From positions 1 through 28,752 of the forward strand of contig DVHQ01000113.1 of assembly GCA_018711955.1 (NCBI GenBank): 28,752 bases of DNA, written 5' to 3'. The translations under genes were made by a program, and so were the position numbers. How positions within the stretch are numbered: position 1 is the first letter of the stretch; each line of letters begins with the position of its first letter. A model generated the notes under the pieces. It had not been told where the DNA came from. It saw only the letters and a list, made by a program, of their open reading frames with translations, and did no database searches. The stretch is from Limiplasma merdipullorum. Its GTDB lineage: Bacteria; Bacillota; Clostridia; Christensenellales; Aristaeellaceae. Positions 22,221-28,752 of this stretch are shown one piece after another.

Positions 22221-22589
22221 ATGGAAGCTATCGAACTCGGTTTTGACACTCTGGTCCGTCTGTGTATCCTGCTCATCGAACTTGCCGGCATCATCGTTAT
22301 CGTCATCAGCATGGTCAGGGGATTCATCGGCTTTGTTCAGAAGGATGACGGCACGCGTATCCAGCTTGCGCAGGGCATCATGCTGGGCCTGGAATTCAAG
22401 GTGGGCAGCGAGGTGCTGCGCTCCGTGATCGTCAGCGGCTGGAATGAGCTGGGCACGCTGGCGGCGGTCATTCTGTTGCGCAGCCTGCTTACCCTGCTCC
22501 TGCACTGGGAGATCGACGCGGAGGAAAAGCGTCAGCGCGAATGCAAGGAGGCCGAAGCGGTCGAGGCCGCGAAGCTGCCCGAAGCCTGA
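22221..22589 (+). CDS. DUF1622 family small membrane protein
   Basis: A 122-residue membrane protein with the DUF1622 layout. It has a first helix (LVRLCILLIELAGIIVIVISMVRG in two overlapping halves, about 11-34), a central amphipathic stretch with the conserved LAQGIMLGLEFKVGSEVLRS motif, and a second helix near WNELGTLAAVILLRSLLTLLL (about 74-95). It ends in a charged Glu/Lys-rich tail (about 96-122). Its function is unknown in all family members that I know of. GAAGGAGG lies 8-10 nt before the ATG. It is followed after 26 nt by a large membrane protein and may be cotranscribed with it. The tail, longer and more acidic than the core requires, is the only notable departure. Confidence 0.88.
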   Translation: MEAIELGFDTLVRLCILLIELAGIIVIVISMVRGFIGFVQKDDGTRIQLAQGIMLGLEFKVGSEVLRSVIVSGWNELGTLAAVILLRSLLTLLLHWEIDAEEKRQRECKEAEAVEAAKLPEA

Positions 22590-22615
22590 GCGCCGTGCGC
22601 TGAAGGAGGCCTTTG

Positions 22616-24190
22616 ATGACGAGCGTTTTCCCTCGCCGCGTCGCACAAAAAGCCACACTTTTTTTGCGCGCGCGGCCCACACGGCGTGCGCTGACGGTGC
22701 TCTGCCTGATTTGGGTAGCGCTGATACTTGCGCCGCTTCTTGCCATGTCGTTTTACGCCTACCCCACCCATGACGACTTCCCCAGCGTGCGCCTCGCCTC
22801 CGAGGCCTGGGCCACGACCGGAAGTCTCTGGGCCGCCTTGAAGGCGGCCTGGGATCAGGCCATGTACGACTACCAGACCTGGCAGGGCACGTATGTGGCC
22901 ATGTTCGTGTGCGCGTTTCAGCCCATGGCGTTTTCCATGCGGCTGTTCTGGCTTGCGCCGTTTGGCGCGCTGACGCTGCTTGCGCTGTCGGCCTGGTATC
23001 TGGTGCGCCAGATCGCAAGGTGCGTGTTCAAGGGGGATCTGTGCGTATGCGCGGCGCTTTACGCCGCGCTGATGACGCTGCTGCTTGAATACGTGCCCGG
23101 CATCCGTGAATTGATCTACTGGCAGTCAGCCATACAATACGCGTTGAGCGTGGTGATGGTAATGCTGCTGAGCGGCCTGCTCATCCGGCTTCACACGGAA
23201 TCGGCCCGGCCCGCCGCCTATGTCTGGCGCACGGCCGCAGGGCTGCTGTGCGCCGTGGCGCTGGGCGGTCTGCCCTATCCGCTGGCGCTGGGCGGTGCGG
23301 TGGGCCTGGCGCTGGCCGCCGCCTGGTGCGTGTGGCGCCGTTCCCCCGCGCGCATCGCTGCCGTGATCGCCTTTGCAGGCGCGGCGCTGTCGCTGCTGGC
23401 GGTGGTGGTCGCGCCCGGCAACGCCGTGCGTCAGGGGCGGGTAGGCGAAAGCATGCACCCAGTAGCGGCCATTGTTCACAGCGTGGTGGAATGCCTCGGC
23501 TGCACGGGCGAATGGTTCGGACCGCAGCTGATCGGCCTGACGCTGATACTGGCGCCGCTTCTATGGCAACCGTTGAAAAACAGCGCCCTGCGCTTTCGGA
23601 ATCCGGGCTGGATCAGCCTGTTTAGCTTCGGGATGCTGGCGGCCAGCTTCGTGCCGCCCATCTTTGCCACCGGCGTGGACAGCTACCGGCTGGACCGCAT
23701 TCTGGGCAGCCTGTACATGCTCTATGCGGTGCTGGTGTTGCTCAATCTCATTTACTGGATGGGCTGGCTGGCCCAGCGCCGCGGCGCGCATGCTGCGCCG
23801 GAGGGCGTGCGCGTGTGGCAGCTGGGACTGTGCGCGGGGCTGCTGGCCTGGGGGCTGTTCGCTACCGGAGCGGTCCTCGCCACCCCTACGTTGGGCGCGT
23901 ATTACAGCCTGCTCACCGGCGAGGCTGCGCGGTACCATGAGGACATCCTTGCACGCGAGGAGGCGCTGCTTGCCGCCAGGTCGCTTTCTGAGGCGCAGGA
24001 CTCGATCGACTATCTTGGGGCGCAGCCGGCGATTTTTCCGTTGGATATGCTGCCCTATCAGAGCAATACGTCCCTGCCGGGCGATATGCATCGCTTCTTT
24101 GCCATGCAGCAGCTGGTGGACCAGTACGGTGCGGGACACATTCCCAGCGAAGAATGGGAGGCGTTAAATGCATGGAACAGCGAGAGCTGA
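22616..24190 (+). CDS. Large polytopic membrane protein, GT-C/DUF6056-like
   Basis: A 524-residue integral membrane protein with about ten predicted helices. The first extracytoplasmic loop carries YPTHDDFPSV, an acidic pair in the position where GT-C glycosyltransferases bind metal and lipid-linked sugar. This and the layout resemble DUF6056 proteins. After the last helix, a soluble extracytoplasmic tail of ~90 residues ends the protein (EDILAREEALLAARSL...HIPSEEWEALNAW). No classical catalytic motif can be proven. The ATG at 22616 has AAGGAGG 6 nt upstream; the TTG one codon earlier is ignored. It overlaps the next gene by 19 nt. Likely job, inferred: sugar transfer onto a surface polymer or protein. 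Confidence 0.7.
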   Translation: MTSVFPRRVAQKATLFLRARPTRRALTVLCLIWVALILAPLLAMSFYAYPTHDDFPSVRLASEAWATTGSLWAALKAAWDQAMYDYQTWQGTYVAMFVCAFQPMAFSMRLFWLAPFGALTLLALSAWYLVRQIARCVFKGDLCVCAALYAALMTLLLEYVPGIRELIYWQSAIQYALSVVMVMLLSGLLIRLHTESARPAAYVWRTAAGLLCAVALGGLPYPLALGGAVGLALAAAWCVWRRSPARIAAVIAFAGAALSLLAVVVAPGNAVRQGRVGESMHPVAAIVHSVVECLGCTGEWFGPQLIGLTLILAPLLWQPLKNSALRFRNPGWISLFSFGMLAASFVPPIFATGVDSYRLDRILGSLYMLYAVLVLLNLIYWMGWLAQRRGAHAAPEGVRVWQLGLCAGLLAWGLFATGAVLATPTLGAYYSLLTGEAARYHEDILAREEALLAARSLSEAQDSIDYLGAQPAIFPLDMLPYQSNTSLPGDMHRFFAMQQLVDQYGAGHIPSEEWEALNAWNSES

Positions 24191-25740
24191 CCGCTCCCTG
24201 CCTGACCCGTTTTGACCGTGTGGCTTTCGGCGCGGCGGCGGGGCTGCTGGCCATCGTGTTCGCCTACCTGCTCGCATACGGTCTGCTGCGCACCAGCGTG
24301 TTCGATCCTGCCGACCCGGCAGGCGAACATGTGCTCTATGTATGGGACAATGTGGCTGTCAACCTGGCGATGCTGCTGGGCTGGCTGGTGCTTTTCCGGC
24401 TGGCGCTGCACTTTCAACGGCGTATCCGCCTGGGATGGTTGACCGGCGCGGCGCTGGGCGTGACGTTTGCGCTGGGCGTAGCATGGGTGCTGGTGCTGCG
24501 TGCCGTGCCCGTCAACGATCCCGGCATCCTGTACTACACCGCCGCGGAGCTCACGCGCGGCGACCCTTCGGAGCTGTGGCGGCACGAGGTCTACCTGCGC
24601 ACCAACCCCTTTCAGGCCGGCTACCTGCAATACTCCGAGCTGCTCCAGCGCATCTTTGGCCGCCATAGCTACGTACCGCAGGGCCTGCTCAACGCGGCGT
24701 TTCTCACCGCCGCCTACGGCGCACTCATGGACCTGACCTGGCGCAGCCTGCATGACCGGCGAACCCAGGTGGCACTCACCCTGCTGCTGGTGCTGTGCGT
24801 GCAGCCGGTATGCTATACCACTTTCCTGTATGGAAACCTGCCGGGGCTCTGTCTTTCGCTGTGGGCGCTGGACTGCCTGCTTCGCTGGCTGACGGGCGGG
24901 CGGAGGCGGTGGATTGTCCCGGCGCTGACGCTGATGGCGCTGGCCGTGGTGCTCAAGCCCAATTACCTGATCTTTGCCCTGGCTGCGGCACTGGTAACAG
25001 CGCTGTATGCGCTGGGTTCCCGCCGGCTGGGCGCGCTGCTGGTATGCGCCGGGCTGCTGGCTGCGCCCATGGCGGCGGACCGGCTGGCCCGTCTCGCGCT
25101 GGAAAAGCGCACGGGCTTTCCCCTTGGCGCGGGTGCGCCGCAGACCACCTGGCTGGCCATGGGCATGCAGGAAGGACCCCTTGCGCCGGGCTGGTACAAC
25201 CGCTATTCCCTGACGCTCATGGAGCGCGCGGAGCTGGACCCCGACACCGCCCTTGTCCTCAACCGGCAGGATATCGCGCAGCGGCTTTCCGAATTTGCCG
25301 CCGACCCCGCCTACGCGCTTTCCTTCTATCACCAGAAGATGGTCTCGCAGTGGGCGGAAACCACCTTTGAGGCGCTGCTTGTCAACCGCGTCATGCCCAG
25401 CGAAAGCCCGTTTCCCGTGCTGGTGAACAGCCTGCTTTCGGGCGGCGGCTCACGCGCGCTGACCCTGTACATGGAGGGCTACACGCTCACGCTGTACCTG
25501 GGTTTTGCCGCGGGCGCGGGGCTGCTGGCGCTGCGGCTTTTCCGGTGCAAAGCGCAGGCATGGCCGTGCCTGTACGCCCCGCTTGCGCTGATGGTGGCGG
25601 TGCTGGGCGGTTTCCTCTACCACCTTCTGTTTGAGGCCAAATCCCAGTACCTGATGATCTATCTGCCCATGATGGTGCCGTTGGGCGCGTGGGGGCTGGC
25701 ATGGCGCCGCGACGGCGTCAAGGCTCCTCCCGCGCCATGA
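24172..25740 (+). CDS. Polytopic membrane glycosyltransferase-like protein (GT39/GT-C type)
   Basis: A 522-residue membrane protein with roughly 11-12 helices, resembling the GT39/PMT group that moves sugars from polyprenyl-phosphate donors to acceptors outside the membrane. The first large loop reads RAVPVNDPGILYYTAAELTRGDP, with an Asp where GT-C enzymes have their catalytic acidic residue. Later come NPFQAGYLQYSEL, LKPNYLIFALAAAL and the C-terminal KSQYLMIYLPMMVPLGAWGL, a common ending in this group. The ATG at 24172 has GGGAGG 10 nt upstream; an in-frame ATG at 24154 is part of that site. It overlaps the preceding GT-C-like gene by 19 nt, so the two are translationally coupled. Its 3' end overlaps spoIIIAH on the other strand by 23 bp. 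The substrate is not identifiable. Confidence 0.75.
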   Translation: MEQRELTAPCLTRFDRVAFGAAAGLLAIVFAYLLAYGLLRTSVFDPADPAGEHVLYVWDNVAVNLAMLLGWLVLFRLALHFQRRIRLGWLTGAALGVTFALGVAWVLVLRAVPVNDPGILYYTAAELTRGDPSELWRHEVYLRTNPFQAGYLQYSELLQRIFGRHSYVPQGLLNAAFLTAAYGALMDLTWRSLHDRRTQVALTLLLVLCVQPVCYTTFLYGNLPGLCLSLWALDCLLRWLTGGRRRWIVPALTLMALAVVLKPNYLIFALAAALVTALYALGSRRLGALLVCAGLLAAPMAADRLARLALEKRTGFPLGAGAPQTTWLAMGMQEGPLAPGWYNRYSLTLMERAELDPDTALVLNRQDIAQRLSEFAADPAYALSFYHQKMVSQWAETTFEALLVNRVMPSESPFPVLVNSLLSGGGSRALTLYMEGYTLTLYLGFAAGAGLLALRLFRCKAQAWPCLYAPLALMVAVLGGFLYHLLFEAKSQYLMIYLPMMVPLGAWGLAWRRDGVKAPPAP

Positions 25741-26254
25741 TGCGGATATTCTCCACCCCGATGTCGGTATGGGCGGCGCAGAGCGAAAGGATGGCGGCGC
25801 TTGCCTCGGCGGTCATGTCGGAGGACGCGACGATCACTGTGAGCGCGCCGTTTTGCAGCAGCACCGCACAGGAGGAATAGCCCGCCTGGTTGAGCGCCTC
25901 CTCCAGCCCCAGCTCGCTCTGATGATCCGCCACCAGCCGGTCCAGCCGCCCGGCGGCCTGGGCGCGGGTCTCTTCATCCGCCGCACCGCTGTCCAAAAGC
26001 GCGGTGAGGGCGGCTACGTCCTTGTCGTAAGCGGCCTCCCGCGCGGTGCGTTCCTGCGTGGCGGCAGGCGCGGGTGTCTGCCCGGCAGACAGGCTGGCAC
26101 CTGGCTCCGGCGCATCCGATGGCGCAGGCGCAGGCAGACGCAGCCATGCCAGCACGGCCGCCGCCGCGATCAATACAGCCAGCAGGCCCCGGCGCAGCCA
26201 TGGAAACGTCCGTTTTTTGGTGCGTCCCTCCGGGGACGCTTTTTTTGCGTTCAT
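25718..26254 (-). CDS. spoIIIAH: Stage III sporulation protein AH
   Basis: A mother-cell membrane protein whose extracellular YscJ/FliF-like domain binds forespore SpoIIQ, zipping the two membranes and forming the channel between them. The 178-residue product has a basic cytoplasmic tail (KKASPEGRTKKR), one helix (about 22-40), a Pro/Ala-rich linker and the ring domain (about 85-175) with SELGLEEALNQAGYSSCAVLLQNGALTVIVASSDMTAEA, which includes the typical E...AGY...V pattern, given here in part. It is shorter than the ~218-residue B. subtilis protein, mainly in the linker. It is the last gene of the spoIIIA operon. The ATG overlaps the spoIIIAG stop (ATGA) with GGAGGA upstream. Its 3' end runs 23 bp into the facing glycosyltransferase gene, and no terminator is visible. 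Confidence 0.9.
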   Translation of the reverse strand: MNAKKASPEGRTKKRTFPWLRRGLLAVLIAAAAVLAWLRLPAPAPSDAPEPGASLSAGQTPAPAATQERTAREAAYDKDVAALTALLDSGAADEETRAQAAGRLDRLVADHQSELGLEEALNQAGYSSCAVLLQNGALTVIVASSDMTAEASAAILSLCAAHTDIGVENIRIMAREEP

Positions 26255-26613
26255 CGGCCTTCCTCCTCCATTACAAACACATCTACGGCGCTTTCGGGCA
26301 GGCCCAGGAGCGTTCGCACCGCTCGGATCAGCGACAGCCGAACCGACAGATCATCCGCTCCTTCGGCCACCACCACCGCGCCCGTGGGGCCTGTCGTACG
26401 CGCGCCGAGGGCGTCCGTCTCCCCACCATAAAACAGCGCCACCTCTACCTTGCCCGCGCCCGCCATCGCACCCAGCACCTCCGCGATCCGCTGTTCCTCC
26501 TGGCTGGCCATGCCCTTATCCCCGCCGCCGCCCATAAGCAGCAGCACCGCCACCAGCAGCGCCGCCGCCAGCCAGGGAAGCATTTTGGGCTCCATCAAGC
26601 GCTTGAGATTCAT
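26251..26613 (-). CDS. spoIIIAG: Stage III sporulation protein AG
   Basis: A ring-forming subunit of the SpoIIIA-SpoIIQ channel between mother cell and forespore. The 120-residue product has one N-terminal helix (about 11-27), a very short linker, and the ring domain: EEQRIAEVLGAMAGAGKVEVAL, then PTGAVVVAEGADD and the VRLSLIRAVRTLLGLPESAVDVFV ending. These are the conserved parts of the family. It is only about half the length of the ~229-residue B. subtilis protein. The segment missing lies between the two strands of the ring domain, where B. subtilis has its large beta-barrel-forming insert. Overlaps of 4 nt with both neighbours show a tightly coupled operon. The identification is secure from motifs and gene order. 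Confidence 0.9.
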   Translation of the reverse strand: MNLKRLMEPKMLPWLAAALLVAVLLLMGGGGDKGMASQEEQRIAEVLGAMAGAGKVEVALFYGGETDALGARTTGPTGAVVVAEGADDLSVRLSLIRAVRTLLGLPESAVDVFVMEEEGR

Positions 26614-27080
26614 GGGCCGCTCGCCTCGTATTCTTTCAGAAGCACCCGTTCCACCGGCACGGCCAGCTCATCGGCGATGGTCCGGGCTACCTCCTCCGCG
26701 TCCAAAAGAGGCGCTTCCCCGGGCGTAAGCCACAGGTCGATGTGATCTACCGCGCCCTCCATCGTGAGATACACGGCGGCGCGCGCCTCATAACCCGCCC
26801 GGCGCGCCAGCCGCACACAATACCCCTCCGCCTGGTTGGCTGCCGCGCTCAGCGCCGCGCGCGCATAGCTGTCCCCTCCGGCAGACGCGTCCGCGGCGGC
26901 GGGCAGCGCGCTTTCCAGCTGAATATCCATCAGGCTGCCCAGGCCCGACACCAGCGCAGCCATCACCAGCACGCTCACCGTCATGCGCGCCATCTTTTGC
27001 AGTCTTCCTTCCGGGAGCAGCAGCTCCGAAAGCGACCACAGCACCGACAACACCGCCAGCTGCCTGACAAACGCATCCAT
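26610..27080 (-). CDS. spoIIIAF: Stage III sporulation protein AF
   Basis: A mother-cell membrane protein of the SpoIIIA channel complex. The product (156 residues from the ATG at 27080) has two N-terminal helices. The first helix region includes AVLSVLWSLSELLLPEGRLQ, with the family's LLP-x-G/S-x-[LM]-x-K loop; the second is MTVSVLVMAALVSGLGSLM. A soluble domain follows, ending in EVARTIADELAVPVERVLL, a ring-building-like fold shared with AG and AH. The ATG at 27080 is preferred, with GAGGTG 5 nt upstream. A GTG at 27089 that overlaps the AE stop would add three residues and has no ribosome binding site. The length is a little below the ~200 residues usual in Bacillus. Confidence 0.88.
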   Translation of the reverse strand: MDAFVRQLAVLSVLWSLSELLLPEGRLQKMARMTVSVLVMAALVSGLGSLMDIQLESALPAAADASAGGDSYARAALSAAANQAEGYCVRLARRAGYEARAAVYLTMEGAVDHIDLWLTPGEAPLLDAEEVARTIADELAVPVERVLLKEYEASGP

Positions 27081-27085
27081 CCCCC

Positions 27086-28228
27086 TCACCTCAACATCAC
27101 GGTCAGATTGGCCACCGTAAGCAGCTGCGCCACCAGCAGCAGAAACATTGCCCCCACGCTGAGCTGGATGATGAACAGCAGTGAAAACACCTCCGCATAA
27201 TCCCCCATGCCGCGTGCGAGCGGGCTGTCACCGATGGGCTGCAAAAGGGCCGAAGCCGCCCGGTAGAGAAACATGGTCACCACCGTGCGAAGCAGCGGCG
27301 TAGCCAGCGCGCCCAGCAACAGGATCAGTCCCAGCACGCCCACGGCGTTCTGCACGATGAGCGAGCAGCCCACCAGCGTATCCACCGTGTCGGCAAACAT
27401 GCCGCCCACGATGGGAATAAAGTTATCCATGGCGTACTTGGCGGTGCGGATACTCACGCCATCCACCGCCGCCGCGCTTACGCCCTGTACCGTCATCACC
27501 CCGATGAACACCGTGAATCCAAAGCCCAGCGTCCACTCCGCCACCTGGCGCAGAAGGCGTCGCAGCCGCGATATGCGAAGCCCGTCGCTGAGACTCCCCA
27601 CCATGGTGAGCACCGCCACGCTGACCGCAAAGGGCAGCGTGACATGGCTGATCAGCGTGGTCATGGAACCGGCCGCAGCCATCACCGCCGGCTGATAAAA
27701 AGCCGAGCTGGCCGTGCCGCCCACCGCCGCCAGCAGCGTAACCATCAGCGGGAAGATGGCCTGCATCATCTCTGACATGCGGCCTACGCTTTCCTCCGCC
27801 AGGGCCACGTGCTCGCGCAGGTCCACGACGAGAAACGCCATCGTCATGATCAGTCCCGCGTAGCGCGCGGCTTTGCCGGCCGCCTTGCCCGGCGCGGCGA
27901 TCAGCTCCGCCGCCGCCACCAGCAGCGCAGGAACCAGCAGGCGCGTGATGCGCCACACGCTCCGGCGCAGCACGCCCGCCGCCTCGTCCATAAGCCAGCG
28001 CAGGGCTTCGTCCGCGGTGAGCGCCGCCTGCCCGCTGGCAAGCCGGGTGATAACCTGCTCCACGCCGCCCTCCAGCCAGGGCACATCCTCCGCCGCGGCG
28101 GCCAGGGCATCCAGATCCAGCGTACCTACCACCTCGATGAGGCCCTCGCTTACCGTCTGGGCCAGCGCAGGGGCGGGCAGCAACAGAGCCGCCAGCACAG
28201 CCGCCAGCAGCGCGGTCTTTCTTCTCAT
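27086..28228 (-). CDS. spoIIIAE: Stage III sporulation protein AE
   Basis: A large polytopic protein of the SpoIIIA complex, proposed as the export-type transmembrane channel component in the mother-cell membrane. The 380-residue product has a signal peptide (MRRKTALLAAVLAALLLPAPALA), an N-terminal soluble segment and 7-8 helices. Conserved stretches include MQAIFPLMVTLLAAVGGTASSAFYQP, the GFGFTVFIGVMTVQGVSAAAVDGVSIRTAKYAMDNFIPIVGG region, and GDSPLARGMGDYAEVFSLL near the end (all given in part). The ATG at 28228 overlaps the spoIIIAD stop (ATGA); the open frame 22 codons further left overlaps AD and lacks support. Length is close to the family's usual ~390-400. Confidence 0.93.
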   Translation of the reverse strand: MRRKTALLAAVLAALLLPAPALAQTVSEGLIEVVGTLDLDALAAAAEDVPWLEGGVEQVITRLASGQAALTADEALRWLMDEAAGVLRRSVWRITRLLVPALLVAAAELIAAPGKAAGKAARYAGLIMTMAFLVVDLREHVALAEESVGRMSEMMQAIFPLMVTLLAAVGGTASSAFYQPAVMAAAGSMTTLISHVTLPFAVSVAVLTMVGSLSDGLRISRLRRLLRQVAEWTLGFGFTVFIGVMTVQGVSAAAVDGVSIRTAKYAMDNFIPIVGGMFADTVDTLVGCSLIVQNAVGVLGLILLLGALATPLLRTVVTMFLYRAASALLQPIGDSPLARGMGDYAEVFSLLFIIQLSVGAMFLLLVAQLLTVANLTVMLR

Positions 28229-28611
28229 GGCGTCAGCTCCAGAATCATTTCCAAAAGGCTCAGCAGCATGGGCGCGGTAAGGGTAAACACGCACAGCTTC
28301 CCCACCAGGCCCACTTTGAGCGCCAGTCCTCCCTCGCCCAGGTCCTGGCAGGTCTGGGCGGCCAGCTCGGCCACATAGCTCACGCCCAGCACCTTGACCA
28401 GCGTGTTCAAGTATCCTTCCTCAATGCCTGCCATCCCTGTGAGGCGGGCAAACACCTCCCGCACGTCCGCAAGCTGCTCCAGCGCGGCCAGCAGCAGCAT
28501 GACCCCTGCCGCCGCCGCGCACAGCCCGCCCAGCTGCGGCTGCTGCTGGCGCACCAGTAGGCACAGTACCGCCGCCGTCACCGCAAGGCCCATCCATTGC
28601 CAGAACGCCAT
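28225..28611 (-). CDS. spoIIIAD: Stage III sporulation protein AD
   Basis: A small membrane subunit of the SpoIIIA complex (128 residues, about 3-4 helices), related to stator-like membrane proteins. Its markers are the Gln-rich short loop after the first helix (VRQQQPQLGGLCAAAAG), the LTGMAGIEEGYLNTLVKVLGVSYVAELAAQTCQDLGEGGLALKVGLVGK region, of which GVSYVAELAAQTCQD is the strongest family signature, and the final LLEMILELTP. The length matches the family (about 125-133). The gene begins 3 nt after the spoIIIAC stop and its own stop overlaps the spoIIIAE start. Residue pattern and place in the operon agree, so confidence is high. Confidence 0.94.
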   Translation of the reverse strand: MAFWQWMGLAVTAAVLCLLVRQQQPQLGGLCAAAAGVMLLLAALEQLADVREVFARLTGMAGIEEGYLNTLVKVLGVSYVAELAAQTCQDLGEGGLALKVGLVGKLCVFTLTAPMLLSLLEMILELTP

Positions 28612-28614
28612 GGC

Positions 28615-28752
28615 CTAGTACAGCGCAAAGATGCTTTGCAGGCTGGAAAAGAGATCGGCCACCAGATCCACCACCAGAAACAGCGCGATCACCAGTCCCA
28701 CCACCGTCACCAGCGTGCTCAGCTCCTCGCGCCCCGCGCGCGTGAGCACCTG
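28615..28752 (-). CDS. spoIIIAC: Stage III sporulation protein AC, C-terminal part (5' end outside window)
   Basis: The last 45 codons of a small membrane protein run in from the right edge. The product reads GREELSTLVTVVGLVIALF, then VVDLVADLFSSLQSIF and ends ALY. This is the usual end of SpoIIIAC (family form: GREE...LAG-hydrophobic helix-DLF..VKSIFxL). The stop TAG is at 28617-28615, 3 nt before the spoIIIAD ATG. SpoIIIAC is normally only ~65-68 residues, so about a third is missing. It is a two-helix membrane subunit of the mother-cell channel complex. spoIIIAA (ATPase) and spoIIIAB should lie just outside the window on the same strand. Confidence 0.92.
   Translation of the reverse strand, partial: QVLTRAGREELSTLVTVVGLVIALFLVVDLVADLFSSLQSIFALY

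Overview
The window is a GC-rich (roughly 60% or more by eye), densely coded chromosomal segment from a Gram-positive, endospore-forming bacterium. It most likely comes from the Clostridia/Bacillota. The pointers are a spoIIIA operon, AGGAGG-type ribosome binding sites before most genes, consensus SigA promoters, CdaR-type and TM1266-type regulators, and the DUF6273 and peptidoglycan-binding/SH3 surface proteins common in gut Clostridia. The exact genus cannot be read from the sequence. I saw no tRNA, rRNA, CRISPR array, transposase or phage gene.

Layout. 1-835: the end of the F1F0 ATP synthase operon (atpD 3' end, atpC), closed by a two-way terminator. 902-1531 (-): upp, pyrimidine salvage. 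1756-4089: a CdaR/PucR-type regulator and a lipoprotein C-terminal processing protease. 4134-6925: a promoter, a ~180-nt leader carrying an intrinsic terminator just before the first start codon, a TM1266-like small regulator, and a NitT/TauT-type ABC importer (binding protein, permease, unusually short ATPase). 6985-9591 (-): a large secreted wall protein with two SH3 domains, six peptidoglycan-binding repeats and a His/Cys C-terminal domain. 9822-12762: an envelope operon with a NAGPA-like phosphodiester glycosidase, a divergent Lgt-family membrane protein and a CapA-like protein. 12844-13521 (-): a DUF6273 secreted protein. 14039-15553: a cytoplasmic GH13 alpha-amylase. 15620-17262: a ROK sugar kinase and a GmhA-like sugar-phosphate isomerase. 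17428-20932: a complete ribose-type sugar ABC importer. 20984-22168 (-): hemW. 22221-25740: a DUF1622 membrane protein and two large GT-C-like membrane proteins. 25718-28752 (-): spoIIIAH, AG, AF, AE, AD and the 3' end of AC, the mother-cell side of the sporulation feeding-tube channel.

How it fits together. Two themes recur: carbohydrate uptake and metabolism (amylase, ROK kinase, isomerase, sugar importer) and envelope building (wall-binding protein, Lgt-like/NAGPA/CapA operon, GT-C pair, processing protease). The most promising unexplained item is the leader of the TM1266-ABC operon. It has a promoter, a long GC-rich leader, and a 12-bp hairpin followed by TTTTTTCTTT directly upstream of the ribosome binding site. 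This is the layout of a riboswitch or other attenuator, but it matches no class I can recognise. Other leads are the non-canonical Lgt paralogue lacking residues thought essential, the H...C wall-protein domain that resembles an altered L,D-transpeptidase motif, and two importer binding proteins with no lipid-anchor cysteine. All functional calls come from reading motifs; no database search was run.
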